Part shown: piece after piece, positions 45,662-56,218 of the stretch
How the letters are laid out: each line of letters starts with the position of its first letter
Position numbering within the stretch: the stretch's first letter is position 1
Source of the DNA: Leptobrachium leishanense
Lineage: Eukaryota; Chordata; Amphibia; Anura; Megophryidae
Assembly: GCA_009667805.1 (NCBI GenBank)
Contig: CM019068.1
Coordinates: 5,377,218-5,441,217 of the forward strand
Direction of reading: 5' to 3'
DNA: 64,000 nt
Program-made: the position numbers and the translations under genes
Notes under the pieces: model-generated
The model's input: the letters and a program-made list of their open reading frames with translations, nothing else
Told to the model about the DNA's origin: nothing
Database searches by the model: none

Positions 45662-46925
45662 GTTACAAGCATTTATAAAGCACCAACAAGTTCCTTAGCA
45701 CTGTACAATGGGAGGCAGAATATGCAAACACGTTACACACAGAACAGTAGGAGAGGGGACCCTGCTCAAGAGCTTACAATCTAAGAGGAGAGGGGTGACA
45801 CTAGGTGAGGGTTAATAGATTATATTAAGTATTGGGGCACATGTGGGCTGGGTGGGAAGATGGAGCAAGAAATATACAGTGAGGGATCATGGAGTGAGCT
45901 GATAGGCTTCTCTAAAGTAATGTATTTTCAGAGAATTCTTGAAGGACTGTAGAGACGGGGAGAGTCTGATGTTGCGGGAAGGGAGTTCCATAGAAAGTAG
46001 CAGCTAAGGAGAAGTCCTGAAGGCGGGAGTTGGGGGGTGCAGGTATGAGGAACTGAAGGCATCAGATCATTACCGAGCAAAGTGGTGGGGATGGGATGTA
46101 CCTGCTCATAAGGGAGGAGATGTAGGCAGTGGCGCGGTTATGGAGAGCTTTGTCTGTGACCAATATAATGAATTGGGTTCTACAGGAAACAGGAGCCAGT
46201 GTAGAGATTGACAAAGGGATGAGGTGTGAGAGGTCAGGTGTGAGAGGTGTGGGAGGTGAGGTGTGAGAGTTACGGGAGGTGAGGTGTGAGAGGTGCAGGA
46301 GGTGATTCGTGTGAGGTGCGGGAAGTGAGGCATGAAAGGTTTGGGAGGAGAGGCGTGAGAGGTGAGGGAGGTGAGGCGTGAGAGGTGCAGGAGGTGAGGT
46401 GTGAGAGGTGCAGGAGGTGAGGTGTGAGAGGTGAGAGGTATGGGAGGTGAGGTGTGATAGGTGCAGGAGGTGAGGTGTGAGAGGTGTGGGAGGTCTGGCG
46501 TGAGAGGTGCGGGAGGTGAGGCATGAGAGGTGCGGAAGGTGAGGTGTGAGAGGTGCGGTGTGAGAGGTACGGGAGGTGAGGTGTGAGAGGTGCAGGAGGT
46601 GAGGCTTGAGAGGTGTGGGAGGTGAGGTGTGAGAGGTGCGGTGTGAGAAGTACGGAAGGTGAGGTGTGAGAGGTGCAGGAGGTGAGGTGTGAGAGGTGTG
46701 GGAGGTGATGCGTGAGAGGTGCGGGGGGGTGAGGCGTGAGAGGTGTGGGAGGTGAGTTGTAGGAGTCTGGCGCCAGCATTTATTACAGACTGCAGAGGGA
46801 GAATCTGGGATCTCTTAAGGCCAGAGAGAAGGAGGTTACAGTAGTCAAGGCAGGAGATAATAAGAGCTTGGATGAGAAATTCCATTTTAGAGAGGTGGAG
46901 CTTTAGGAAACGGGAAGTCATCCAA
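45662..46925 (-). mobile_element. LINE remnant (L2/CR1-like) with internal minisatellite
   Basis: At the high-coordinate end the minus strand encodes KMEFLIQALIISCLDYCNLL + LSGLKRSQILPLQ..NAGARLL. This resembles the conserved C-terminal reverse-transcriptase segment of L2/CR1-type LINEs (LVHAFVTSRLDYCN..LSGL). The low-coordinate end carries the family's 3' core 'tttataaagcaccaacaagt' / 'gcactgtacaatggg'. The middle has been replaced by a minisatellite. Non-functional. Confidence 0.65.
46205..46765. repeat. ~21-bp minisatellite inside the LINE remnant
   Basis: Units 'gtgagaggtgcgggaggtga' + 'g' with variants (gcagg, gtggg, tacgg), about 26 copies. Gives an HLSHLTS/SPPAPLTP frame on the minus strand that is not a gene. 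Confidence 0.9.
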
Positions 46926-47021
46926 TCAGAGACAGCAAATAGCCAAAGTTACGCTTTATTTGAACCTTTTAATTCTCAGATAAATATAAAAAAGTGTGAA
47001 AAATTGCCCAGTGTCCATTAC

Positions 47022-47090
47022 CTCGTCCAGATACAATGTCACCATGTCTGTCTGAACGTCTCCCCTCTGTATCCGCCTGCTCTTCTCAAG
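47022..47090 (-). CDS. A2M-like gene, receptor-binding domain exon (LEKSRR..VTLYLDE)
   Basis: Acceptor GTGTTCACAG|CTTGAG and donor GACGAG|GTAATG; 69 bp, phase 0/0. Encodes LEKSRRIQRGDVQTDMVTLY then LDE, corresponding to the A2M segment LERSNHV..IYLDK. Reads on directly from the KSSVKE exon. Confidence 0.93.
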
Positions 47091-47265
47091 CTGTGAACAC
47101 AAAACACATCATTTAACCCATTGTGATCCATTTGTGATGTACCCAGCTGACACAACCAAACCCAAACAAGACAAGGAAGATCTGACTCCAGCGATAGGTT
47201 TTCACATTCCTCACCAAGCTGTAAGTGTAAAGACTTCCCAAGGATCGCAGACACCGGCCTCTTAC

Positions 47266-47356
47266 CTCCTTTACCGAGCTCTTCACCGGGATAAAGCCTG
47301 ATAGCATCTTCACCTCAATCAGCGCCATGTTGGATTTCTCCCGGGATCCCGTGTAC
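47266..47356 (-). CDS. A2M-like gene, receptor-binding domain exon (VKMLSGFIPVKSSVK)
   Basis: Acceptor TCCTGGCAG|GTACACGG and donor AAGGAG|GTAAGAGG; 91 bp, phase 2 in, 0 out. Encodes YTGSREKSNMALIEVKMLSG then FIPVKSSVKE. The K-S-S-V-K pair keeps the spacing of the two lysines (K1370 and K1374 in human numbering, from memory) needed for LRP1 binding by A2M. This suggests receptor-mediated clearance is retained (inference). Confidence 0.95.
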
Positions 47357-47403
47357 CTGCCAGGACGAGACATACAATAAACACTGGGCAGAGACATCAC
47401 ATC

Positions 47404-48076
47404 TAGGGATGGGCTGCTGGTTCGAATCTGTTCTAAATTCGATTCGAACATCGTCAGTTCGAAAATTTGCGAACTTCGAACTTTGACCGCTCGAAAAAAC
47501 AATTGACCAAATTTGTTTTTGTTTTTTTTTAAAAAGTGCTTAAAAAATCTTAAATAATCTAAAAGTAAAGACACTCTTACCTGCAGAATATTATAAGCAA
47601 CGGTTTGGTAGATATTGGATTAAAACGGGAATATTTTTAACATTGAAGCCAATGGGGGAAAACATTTCCCACACCTTTTTTAACATTGAAGCCTATGGGA
47701 TGCAACATTTCCCACACTTTTTTAACATTTGAAATGAACTATCAAATAGATATCGACTAACTATTGAATTCGAAATGAACTATCAAATGGATATCCATTC
47801 GATAGTTCATTTTGAATTCGATAGTCGATATCCAAATCGGTGCACATTTATTTATTTATTTTTTAAAACGTTTTTCATTGTTTCCTGTCCCCCAGGGCAG
47901 TACCTGGACCCCCATACACCTTTTATGGCCAATATCTTGCATATATGCCCTCTTAGAGGTCACTTTAATTTTCGAACTTTTGAGCCCCATAGACTTCCAT
48001 TGTGTTCGAATTCAAACTTTTTCGGACGTTCGAGTTACAATTCAAACCGAACACGGGGGTGTTTGACCCATCACTA
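47404..48076. mobile_element. Non-autonomous derivative of the 13.6-kb hAT family (8-bp TSD ATCACATC)
   Basis: 673 bp from TAGGGATGGGC to GACCCATCACTA, with ATCACATC at 47,396-47,403 and 48,077-48,084. Its right half ('ctgtccccagggcagtac'-like, 'catatatgccctcttagagg') is the reverse complement of 13,680-13,790 in the full hAT. Inserted in an A2M intron. TTCGAA/TTCGAAT motifs fill the subterminal regions. Confidence 0.9.
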
Positions 48077-48348
48077 ATCACATCGACCGAGCAAGGGTCA
48101 TTCATGGAAATGCTTTGTCATCCCAGGAGAAATGAGGGAGAGAAGACGTGATATTAGATAGGAATACATTCCCATGTCCATATGTTCCTTCCGGACACAA
48201 GCGTCACCTGAATATTCAGTAACACAGCAGAGGCACAGTGCGGGAAGGCATGATGCCCTCACATGAGGGGATTCCCTGCTCCATTACTGAGCTATTAACC
48301 ATTTAAATCTCTGGGGTCTGTAATTAATGGGGGAGGGGTAGCACTTAC

Positions 48349-48473
48349 TGAACAGTGATTTGGAGCTGCAGTTTTTTCACTGCTTCTTCGGGACATTGAT
48401 CTGGTTTTACCTCCACGCGGATCGAAAACGTGGAATCACTTCTAGGCGGGGGGACGTTGTATCTCAGGACGGT
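48349..48473 (-). CDS. A2M-like gene, exon at start of receptor-binding domain (TVLRYN)
   Basis: Acceptor CGTCCACAG|ACCGTC and donor GTTCA|GTAAGTGC; 125 bp, phase 0 in, 2 out. Encodes TVLRYNVPPPRSDSTFSIRV, then EVKPDQCPEEAVKKLQLQITVQ. TVLRYN followed by a Pro-rich turn and F-S-x-x-V-E is the standard beginning of the A2M C-terminal domain. Confidence 0.95.
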
Positions 48474-48553
48474 CTGTGGACGGAGAACAGAGGGGGAAAT
48501 CAGAAGCAAAGATTATCTAGTTACAATGTACCCTAATAATATGATTCACCAAC

Positions 48554-48766
48554 CTGTACGTAGACACAGCCAGATCCCGAGGCGGTCAGCGTGTAGTCCC
48601 CAGGGATATCAGGAAGTGACGCTTTCTGAATCAGGAGCCGGTTTGTGTTATCCACATGGAACTCCTGAACTCCAGTCTGGGACCGGACCGTCACCGTCAC
48701 ATCCCCGGCATCACTGAACGTGGCCCCGGCGTATTGACCCAGAGACTGGAGAGCCACAACCGTGTC
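48554..48766 (-). CDS. A2M-like gene, thioester-domain end / second CUB exon (DTVVALQSL)
   Basis: Acceptor CTTCATCAG|GACACG and donor GTACAG|GTTGGT; 213 bp, phase 0/0. Starts DTVVALQSLGQYAGATFSDA and ends GDYTLTASGSGCVYVQ. DT(V)VALQAL closes the alpha-alpha barrel of the thioester domain, and P-G-x-Y-x-L-x-A-x-G-x-GC-VYVQ is a conserved strand pair of the family. Confidence 0.95.
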
Positions 48767-49003
48767 CTGATGAAGGAGAGAAGATACGGAGGATTTGGTA
48801 CGAGCAGGAAGGGTGATTCCTTCTAACCTTTTGTCATTGTATTATCTTTTATTCTGTGGTTACTGTGTGTGCTGCCTTCTCCGTCATGTCGTATCGGTCG
48901 TATCTTGAGCTCAGAATCTTTCTCACATTTCCAGCTTGTGCTCGCGGAGTGGGATATGAAGACTCGTCCCACGCGGTGCAGGATAAACATCCTCATGTCT
49001 CAC

Positions 49004-49212
49004 CTGTGTGGATGAAAAGCCCCCGTAGGGATTCTGCTGTTTGCTCAGCCAGTTCACTATCTCCGAGGCTCTGCCCAAATCCTTCTCAGGTCCCGAGAGG
49101 CCAGTCATCAACATGTACGCGGTGAGCTCCACCTCTGCGGAGGGCGCCTGGTACCAGTATGGAAGGTCAGAGGTGGGTTTGGCCGATGGACGCTCCCAGT
49201 GTAGCTGCCCGT
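49004..49212 (-). CDS. A2M-like gene, thioester-domain exon ([11 protein letters not shown] / YGGFSSTQ)
   Basis: Acceptor TATTCTACACAG|ACGGGC and donor ACACAG|GTGAGA; 209 bp, phase 1 in, 0 out. Contains [31 protein letters not shown] and [13 protein letters not shown], the family's VE-x-TAY and (R/K)QQN-x-x-GGFSSTQDT signatures (DT follows in the next exon). Confidence 0.96.
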
Positions 49213-49646
49213 CTGTGTAGAATACGACGTGTTAATAAAAGGAATATAAACAGAACACGGAGAGAAAGAGGACATTTAATAAATCTATGAATAAACAGGG
49301 GTGAGCGGATTCAGGTAGTGTGTGTGATGATGTCACAATGTGTGTGATGATGTCACAGTGTGAGAAAAATAAAATAAATGTGAGCTGTAAGTGTTAAACA
49401 GGAATAGAGCGATTCACTGGCTTGACTGTAATACAGGGACACACTGTGTGAAACCAGCCATACATGAGGCCAACAAAAGGGGGCGAGACACTACCCTTAA
49501 TAGTATCATTGTGCACAAACCAGAGCCGAACTTGGATATAGGCTCCAACATCGGTGAGTGTTCCTAATGCCGCTAGCTTTGTGGTTTAATGCTACTTATT
49601 GAATATAATACCCTATGACGTCTTCTACGAGATGATCAAACCAGAG
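49213..49646. other. Intron sequence
   Basis: Contains a short tandem 'gtgtgatgatgtcacaatgt' repeat (~49,320-49,355). Nothing else recognised. Confidence 0.4.
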
Positions 49647-49661
49647 CTGGGCTTTCTAAGG

Positions 49662-50596
49662 TATAAAGGAAAGAGAATTGTGAAGCATAATCTGCAAGAC
49701 AAATCAATACACACATAGTGCAGACTGCAGATACAACATTTAATCAATTATGCCCCCGCTGGATTGGCACTCACAAGATAAATAACTTAATCAGGCACAT
49801 AGCAGGTACTTGGTTACCCTCTCCTGATAGATTGTGTTGCCTCCTGAACTCCGGACCATCAGAATAACGCCAAGGATTTCCTCCAGGCTTGTTTGGTCAG
49901 TCAGTGGAACAGGAATCCGGCTCATTGAAAGAAAATCAGACCAGCAGTGGCTCCAATAAAAAACAATTTAATTAAAATAACATGAATAAAAAAGTTGGAA
50001 CACCATCCAACGCGTTTCGTCTCTGCTACACACAAGACTTCATCAGGGATATGGTGTTTTTTCAGAATAATGCAGTTTATATAGAAAACAATCATGAAAA
50101 AAAGGAGGGGGTACAGCTGACACACATAATTGATTAATTGTCCACATAAGTCCCACTTAGTGATTTTCAATGAATTTCATGTTATTTTAATTAAATTGTT
50201 TTTTATTGGAGCCACTGCTGGTCTGATTTTCTTTCAATGAGCCGGATTCCTGTTCCACTGACTGACCAAACAAGCCTGGAGGAATTCCTTGGCGTTATTC
50301 TGATGGTCCGGAGTTCATGAGGCAACACAATCTATCAGGAGAGGGTAACCAAGTACCTGCTATGTGCCTGATTAAGTTATTTATCTTGTGAGTGCCAATC
50401 CAGCGGGGGCATAATTGATTAAATGTTGTATCTGCAGTCTGCACTATGTGTGTATTGATTTGTCTTGCAGATTATGCTTCACAATTCTCTTTCCTTTATA
50501 CATCCTGTTGGCATTGAGGGGACAGTGCTGTTGTACGAAGCCTAGTAGAGACGTATTATTTTATTATTGGGAGTGGTCACTAAATTTTTTTTGTTC
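49662..50596. mobile_element. Palindromic retroposon P3 with complete hammerhead (15-bp TSD)
   Basis: Left arm 49,661-49,985 and right arm 50,177-50,501 are 325-bp reverse complements in near-perfect register. The 191-bp loop contains a hammerhead ribozyme. A 95-bp tail (50,502-50,596, ending 'aaattttttttgttc') lies on the right side only. The insertion is flanked by a perfect 15-bp duplication, CTGGGCTTTCTAAGG (49,647-49,661 and 50,597-50,611). The same architecture as P1 and P2 indicates one mechanism. No open coding region. Located in an A2M intron. Confidence 0.85.
49999..50058 (-). ncRNA. Complete hammerhead ribozyme in P3
   Basis: Read 5' to 3' on the minus strand: AACACC-AT-ATCC, CTGATGA, A, stem II GTCT..AGAC with a 12-nt loop, GAAA, CGCGTT, then GGAT-GGTGTT. 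Stem I pairs ATCC with GGAT (4 bp) and AACACC with GGTGTT (6 bp) around a 2-nt bulge. Stem III is the minimal 3-bp CG/CG type that acts as a dimer. Cleavage would follow GUU (NUH rule). All core residues are canonical apart from one extra A after A9. Minimal-stem-III hammerheads of this kind are known from Penelope-like elements and retrozymes. Self-cleavage is inferred from the fold. Confidence 0.85.
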
Positions 50597-50611
50597 CTGG
50601 GCTTTCTAAGG

Positions 50612-51041
50612 CTCTGAAGCATGTGAGCGGAAATCCGTGACTTCTCTTTTCTATAGATAATATTGCGCTATGAGTTTTACTCGTTCAGTTTATTGTGAAC
50701 TGAAATTGACAGACACGTACTTGATGTGAAATATACGTATTTTGCTTGATTTCGATTTTATTCAGCACTTTCTTGCACAACTTTGTAATTATTCAATTGT
50801 TCTCTACCTTTTGAAGTGATTCAATATGCACTTTTTGTGCTCTGGGAGCGACACTTTGTATAAATAAACCGCTCACCAACGCATCCGCAGCTTCCTAGTG
50901 TCTTTTTTTTACCATTATTAGATTATTATTTTTATAATCGCTTGCAACAACTGTGAACGCCGGCGCTTTGTGAATAACCCTCTAAGCTTAACTGATACAT
51001 TGTATCCATATTCCTCAGCTCACACTGATTTACACGTTTCA
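50612..51041. other. Intron spacer
   Basis: No recognised feature before the Helitron head. Confidence 0.35.
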
Positions 51042-54010
51042 TCTATATATATATATATAAACGCGAAAGTCCTGACTGACTGACTGACTCATCAACGCCC
51101 AGCTGAAACCGTTTAACATAGGAACGTGAAATTTTGAAGGTGCACTGTTTTTATGATGTAGGCACCCACTAAGGAAGTATTTTTGGAAACTCCGCCCCTA
51201 AGGGGGTGAAAAAGGGGTTGAATATTTTAAACAGTATACCTATAGCTCAAAAACAGAAGATGCTACAGATGTGAAAATCTGTATTTAGATTCGTCTTGAA
51301 AAATAAAAAAACACTTGTTTTACCGTTTTTCAAAAATTCGACTGGGGGTGAAAAAAGGGGGTTGAATATTTTAAATATTTTAAACAAGATACCTATATCT
51401 TAAAGACAGAAGATGTTACAGACGTGAAAATCGGAATTTAGATTCATCTTGACAAATAAAAAAACACTTATTTTACCATTTTCTGAAAATTCCTTGGAGG
51501 GGCAAAAAGGGGGGTTGAATACTTTTATCATAAACGCGAAAGTCCTGACTGACTCATCAATGCCCAGCTGAAACCGTTTAACCTAGGAATGTGAAATTTT
51601 GAAGGCGCACTGTTTTTATTAAGTGGGCACCCACTAAGCAAGGATTTTTTGAAACTCCGCCCCTAGGGGGGTGAAAAAGGGGGTTGAATATTTTAAACAG
51701 GATACCTATAGCTCAAAATCAGAAGATGTTACAGACGTGAAAATCTGTATTTAGATTCGTCTTGAAAAATAAAAACACATGTATTTTACCATTTTCTGAA
51801 AATTCCATGGGTGGCCAAAATGGGGGGTTAAATACATCTATCTATATATATATAAACGCGAAAGTCCTGACTGACTAACTGACTAATGCCCAGCTGAAAC
51901 CGTTTAACCTAGGAAAGTGAAATTTTGAAGGTGCACTGTTTTTATGATGTAGGCATCCACTAAGGAAGGATTTTTGGAACATCCACCCATAAGGGGGTGA
52001 AAAAGGGGGTTGAATATTTTAAACAGGATACCTATAGCTCAAAAACAGAAGATGCTAAAGATGTGAAAATCGGTATTTAGATTCATCTTGAAAAATAAAA
52101 AAAACACCCATTTTACCATTTTTCAAAAATCCAAGTGGGGGCGAAAAAAGGGGGTTGAATATTTTAACTATTTTTAGGCTAGGGTCAGACGAACGCATTT
52201 TTATGTTGTCTGTGAAAAAGTGCGTTCGAACGAATGGACGCATTTTTTCACAGAATACGCGATATCGGTCATACGATGCGCATTTTCGTCCGTGATTTTG
52301 TACGGATCATCAATAAAACACTTTTTGTGTCTGGACGTTATGTTGGCCGGACATTAGCAGCGTCTGACGTCTCCTAATCACGCACACACGCCGCTAGCGG
52401 ACGCAGCGCACTCTGTACGTCAGTACCTGCGGTTTCACGTTCTCGAAAAAATGCGTTCATTTTCCACTTGCGTTGCGCAGCCGGACTTTTGTGCGACCGT
52501 ACTTCGTATATTGGCCGTCATTGCCCGGCATCTGCTGCTAGTGCGGCCGTGATTAAGTGCGCCAGAACGCGCGTTCGCACTGCCTCAGTCTGACCCTAGC
52601 CTAAAGGGGATACCTGTATCTCCAAAACAGACAATGTTACAGTCCTGAAAATTGGTATTTAGATTTGTCTTGAAAAATAAAACAACACTTATTTTACCAT
52701 CTTCTGAAGATTCTTGGGGGGGGAAAAACGGGGGTTGAATACCTTTATCAGTATATCAGTATACCTATATTTCAAAAACCGAAGATGTTACGGGTGTGAA
52801 ATTTGGTATTTACAATCTTTGTGAAAAAAAACAAACATGTTTTTTGCCATTTTCCACAAATCCAATTGGGGGGGGGGTCGGGGAAAGGGGTCTGAATATT
52901 TTTATCATTATACCTATATTTCAAAAACCAAAGATGTTACAGACGTGAAATTTGGTATTTACAATCTTCTTGAAAAATAAAAACAGGTGTTTTACCATTT
53001 TCCAAAAATCCCAAGGGGGGATGAAAAAAAGGAGGGTTGAATACTTTTAAACAGGATACCTATATCTCAAAAACCGAAGATGTTGCATACGTGAAAATAT
53101 GTATTTAGATTCCTCTTGAGAAACAAAAAAACACCTATTTTACCATTTTCCAAAAATTCAGTGGGAGGGGGCAAATAGGGGGGTTGAATACTTTTATCAG
53201 TATACCTATATTTCAAAAACCAAAGATGTTACAGGTGTGAAATTTGGTATTTACAATCTTCGTGAAAACAAACAAACATGTGTTTTGCCATTTTCCATAA
53301 ATCCAAATAAAGGGGGGGGGTCGAGGGAAAGGGGTCTGAATACTTTTATCAGTATATCTATATTTCAAAAACCAAGATGTTACAGGTGTGAAGTTTGGTA
53401 ATTACAATCTTTTGAAAATAAAGAAAAACGTGTTTTACCATTTTCCAAAAATCCAAGTGGGGGGGGGGGGTAAAAAAAGGGATGTGAATACTTTTAAACA
53501 GGATACCTGCATCTCAAAAACAGAAGATGTTACAGACGTGAAAATTGGTATTTAGATTTGTCTTGAGAAACAAAAAAACACCTATTTTACCATTTTCCAA
53601 AAATCCAGTGGGGGGGGCAAAAAGGGGTATGAATACCTTTATCACTATACCTATATTTCAAAAACCAATGATGTTACAGGTGTTAAATTCAATATTTACA
53701 ATCTTTGTGCAAGAAAATACATGTTTTACCATTTTCTGAAAATGCAGTTAAGGGGGGGGGGTGGGGGAAAGGGATGTGAATACTTTTATCAGTATACCTA
53801 TATTTCAAAAATCAAAGATGTTACAGGTGTGAAATTTGGTATTTACAATCTTCTTGAAAAATAAAAAAACACGTGTTTTACAATTTTCCAAAAATCTCAA
53901 GTGAGGGGAAAGGGGGGGGAGGTTCTACCAAAAAAAGCTCAAGTTTCTTTTAAAAAACAATTTTAACAAATCCTAAAATCCACGCGAGTGAAGCCGCGGG
54001 CAAAAGCTAG
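51042..54010 (+). mobile_element. Helitron 2, multi-headed, non-autonomous
   Basis: 5' TCTATATATATATATATAAA + CGCGAAAGTCCTGACTGACT; 3' hairpin CCACGCGAGTGAAGCCGCGG followed by CAAAAGCTAG|T. It lies between A and T, the Helitron rule, with no target duplication. Two further heads occur inside (~51,531 and ~51,838) but only one 3' end. The body is ~150-bp repeats ('gatgttacagacgtgaaaat' / 'aaaaataaaaaaacac' / 'gaatacttttatcagtatac'), at least 12 copies. A 425-bp MITE is nested at 52,177. No Rep/helicase remains. It occupies an A2M intron. Confidence 0.88.
52177..52601. mobile_element. MITE with GGCTAGGGTCAGACGAACGC ends, copy 2
   Basis: 425 bp, with perfect-looking ends GGCTAGGGTCAGACGAACGC / AGTCTGACCCTAGCC flanked by TTTA/TAAA. 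Reverse orientation of 7,879-8,304. Inserted into a Helitron repeat unit. Confidence 0.85.
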
Positions 54011-54141
54011 TCAGTTTATAAACATGAAGCTTTGACGTCGCACTATGTGGAATCTGGTTTTGGGATTAATAGAAACACATAAGTAACATAAAGCAGACAG
54101 AGACACAGGACGAGCAGCAGTTACAGACACAGACGTCTGAC

Positions 54142-54304
54142 CTTTCCGCACGGCTTGTTTCTCCAGCTTTTCCAGCAGAATCTGTCTTGTCTCTGTGTCT
54201 TCGGCCAGAGTGAAGGTGTAGGCCAGGAGAGCCTGTGTGTACACGTTACTCACATCCACAGCTGCCTTCCTCAGGCACGTCAAGGCGTCTGCCACCAGGG
54301 GGTC
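54142..54304 (-). CDS. A2M-like gene, thioester-domain exon (NVYTQALLAY)
   Basis: Acceptor TTTACTCCTAG|GACCCC and donor GGAAAG|GTCAGA; 163 bp, phase 0 in, 1 out. Reads DPLVADALTCLRKAAVDVSN, VYTQALLAYTFTLAEDTETR, QILLEKLEKQAVRK. The N-x-YTQALLAY-x-F-x-LA motif is specific to the A2M thioester domain helices. Confidence 0.96.
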
Positions 54305-54347
54305 CTAGGAGTAAAGGGGGCGTCTGAATTATTCCATTATACTCTAT

Positions 54348-55070
54348 GGGCCCTATTACAATCTTCGCCGGTGCAAAAACGCATTAACGTGAGGGGTAAA
54401 ACCCTTTGCGCTGAACGTCGTATCACAGTGTCAGCGCAACAAATGCGCGTTTACATCTACCGCGGGTGAACCTGTGCAAACCCTTTGCGAGCTTACTGTA
54501 CTGCGCACGTCCTATACTTAACATTGGGAGCGCAAATGCGTTTGTAATACCATCTGCGTACCAGCGCACAATCTATGCGTAGTTTGTAACGCACAGCCTT
54601 TGCGCGCATAATTTTAGCAACTCCTAAAAGCTGGTGATAATGGCAAATTTTATGAACCTGCCGAACCCAAATACACCAGCCCAAAAAAACACATGCAGCA
54701 AAGTATAGTTACACATTATACACATACCCAAACCATAAAATGTAGAAATTGTGTGTGTTTTTTTATTGATGCAGCATATATGTGCAGATTGACTTTGACA
54801 GGCGCAAAAACTTAATGTGAGATAATTGTGGTTCTTAATTCTGATTGGGTGAATCGCGTGAAAAAAATAGTCCGCACACTGAATTTTGCTTGCAATGTTG
54901 CTGCGCGTGCATTTGTGCGCATCCGTTTTATGTGCGTTATTGCTCGGCGGATGAAAACATGCGCGAGGATTGTAATTCCAGCGTTGATTTAGGCACGTTA
55001 ATGTTTAACGCTTTGCGCAAAAATTCACGCGTTACGCAAGCGCTTTAATGTGAAGATTGTAATAGGGCTC
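54348..55070. mobile_element. Foldback MITE with GGGCC ends, copy F7 (3-bp TSD TAT)
   Basis: 723 bp, GGGCCCTATTACAATCTTCG / GAAGATTGTAATAGGGCTC, with TAT on both flanks (54,345-54,347; 55,071-55,073). Closest to F4 and F2 in length and internal motifs. Confidence 0.82.
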
Positions 55071-55073
55071 TAT

Positions 55074-55374
55074 GTCTGGTTATTCCATCATTTTAAGGAG
55101 GTTTTCCTTGTTCTGATAAATATGTGTAACACGCCACTAATTAAGCGTGCGGAGCGCAGGAATAGGATTGCATGAAGGTGACGTTTTTCTTACATTCATT
55201 TGTGCATCTTTTCCTGTGCATTCGCTTTATTTTTTAGAGATATTTATCACCATTTTGTAGCTCTATTTATCATAAGGTTAAAATGTTTCTCTGGAGCTGC
55301 ATCCAATCAGAATGCAGACAAGTGTTGTGGTTGAGATGAATCTGCATCATCCGAATGGCGTCGGCGCGACTCAC
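55074..55374. other. Intron spacer
   Basis: No recognised feature. Confidence 0.35.
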
Positions 55375-55449
55375 CTCCTTAGATAATCCCGACTCCAGCA
55401 GAGATGTGGTCACATAAGCCGAGAGTGAGATCTCATCCTCCACTCCTCC
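55375..55449 (-). CDS. A2M-like gene, thioester-domain exon (GGVEDEISLSAYV)
   Basis: Acceptor TGTGTTACAG|GGAGGA and donor AAGGAG|GTGAGT; 75 bp, phase 0/0. Encodes GGVEDEISLSAYVTTSLLES then GLSKE. MKGGVEDE-x-x-LSAY is the family signature immediately after the thioester partner loop. Confidence 0.96.
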
Positions 55450-55925
55450 CTGTAACACACAGACACAGGAGGGTCAGGGAGGCGGGGCAACCAAAAACAT
55501 CAATATTTACAAAACAAACTGTTTTAATATGACTCAAAATAAACAGCCTGTTATTTTATATTATGAGCCGTGAAGGAGTGTTATTATTATTATTATTAGC
55601 AGCATGTTGATACATTTGCAGGATGCGTCCATAGAAAGTGTCATATCAGATAAAGTGCACCTGCTCATTACACATCACTTTATTAAAGACTCGAGGAATA
55701 ACTGGATCAGATGTTTTTATATCTCAGTAAAACCGGCCATAAACCTTTTATTTAGACATTTTATTTATCAATGAAGATGAAGTGAATCCAAATCCTGCTG
55801 TTTCCTCTCTCCAGGCTTTGGGTCCATCCTCATAGATTTCCTCCCTATACACAGGATACACTGATAACATGTTATAATGTGACGTGATGATTATGTATTG
55901 GGAGAGTAAAGGTTGACTCTGTTAC
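55450..55925. other. Intron spacer
   Basis: Short (TTA)n run near 55,580; otherwise nothing recognised. Confidence 0.35.
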
Positions 55926-56082
55926 CTTCATGGCGTTGTTGAAGAGTCTCCCCACGCTCTCGAAGCAGCCGCTGACGCTGCGATGGTTTTTCAGCCAAGC
56001 GAAGGATTGATTCAGGTAAGTTTCATCTATGAAGATGTATGGACGGGCCTTACTGAACGACTTCACCACGAAGGCCGTCAGC
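55926..56082 (-). CDS. A2M-like gene, thioester-domain exon (LTAFVVKSF / GRLFNNAMK)
   Basis: Acceptor TGCTCCCTGCAG|GCTGAC and donor ATGAAG|GTAACA; 157 bp, phase 2 in, 0 out. Starts (W)LTAFVVKSFSKARPYIFID and ends SGCFESVGRLFNNAMK. The NN pair sits where A2M has Asn and complement C3 has the catalytic His (from family knowledge). That argues for A2M-like rather than C3-like thioester chemistry. Confidence 0.96.
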
Positions 56083-56218
56083 CTGCAGGGAGCATCGAGT
56101 AGAAGAATCCGGCCAATGATTTCATACATATGACACAGATAAGCTCTCATGTAATGGACACAATGTTACTCCCAGGTGTTGCACATTTCTGCTCCACATT
56201 CTGGATTAAGTGACTCAC

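Noticed and set aside
45256..45678. 140-codon plus-strand frame with an upstream acceptor-like sequence
   Set aside because: Starts in the P2 arm and crosses a SINE tail; no recognisable protein family or donor.
46106..46921. 271-codon minus-strand protein as an intact gene
   Set aside because: Only the first ~55 residues resemble LINE reverse transcriptase; the remainder is a 21-bp minisatellite.
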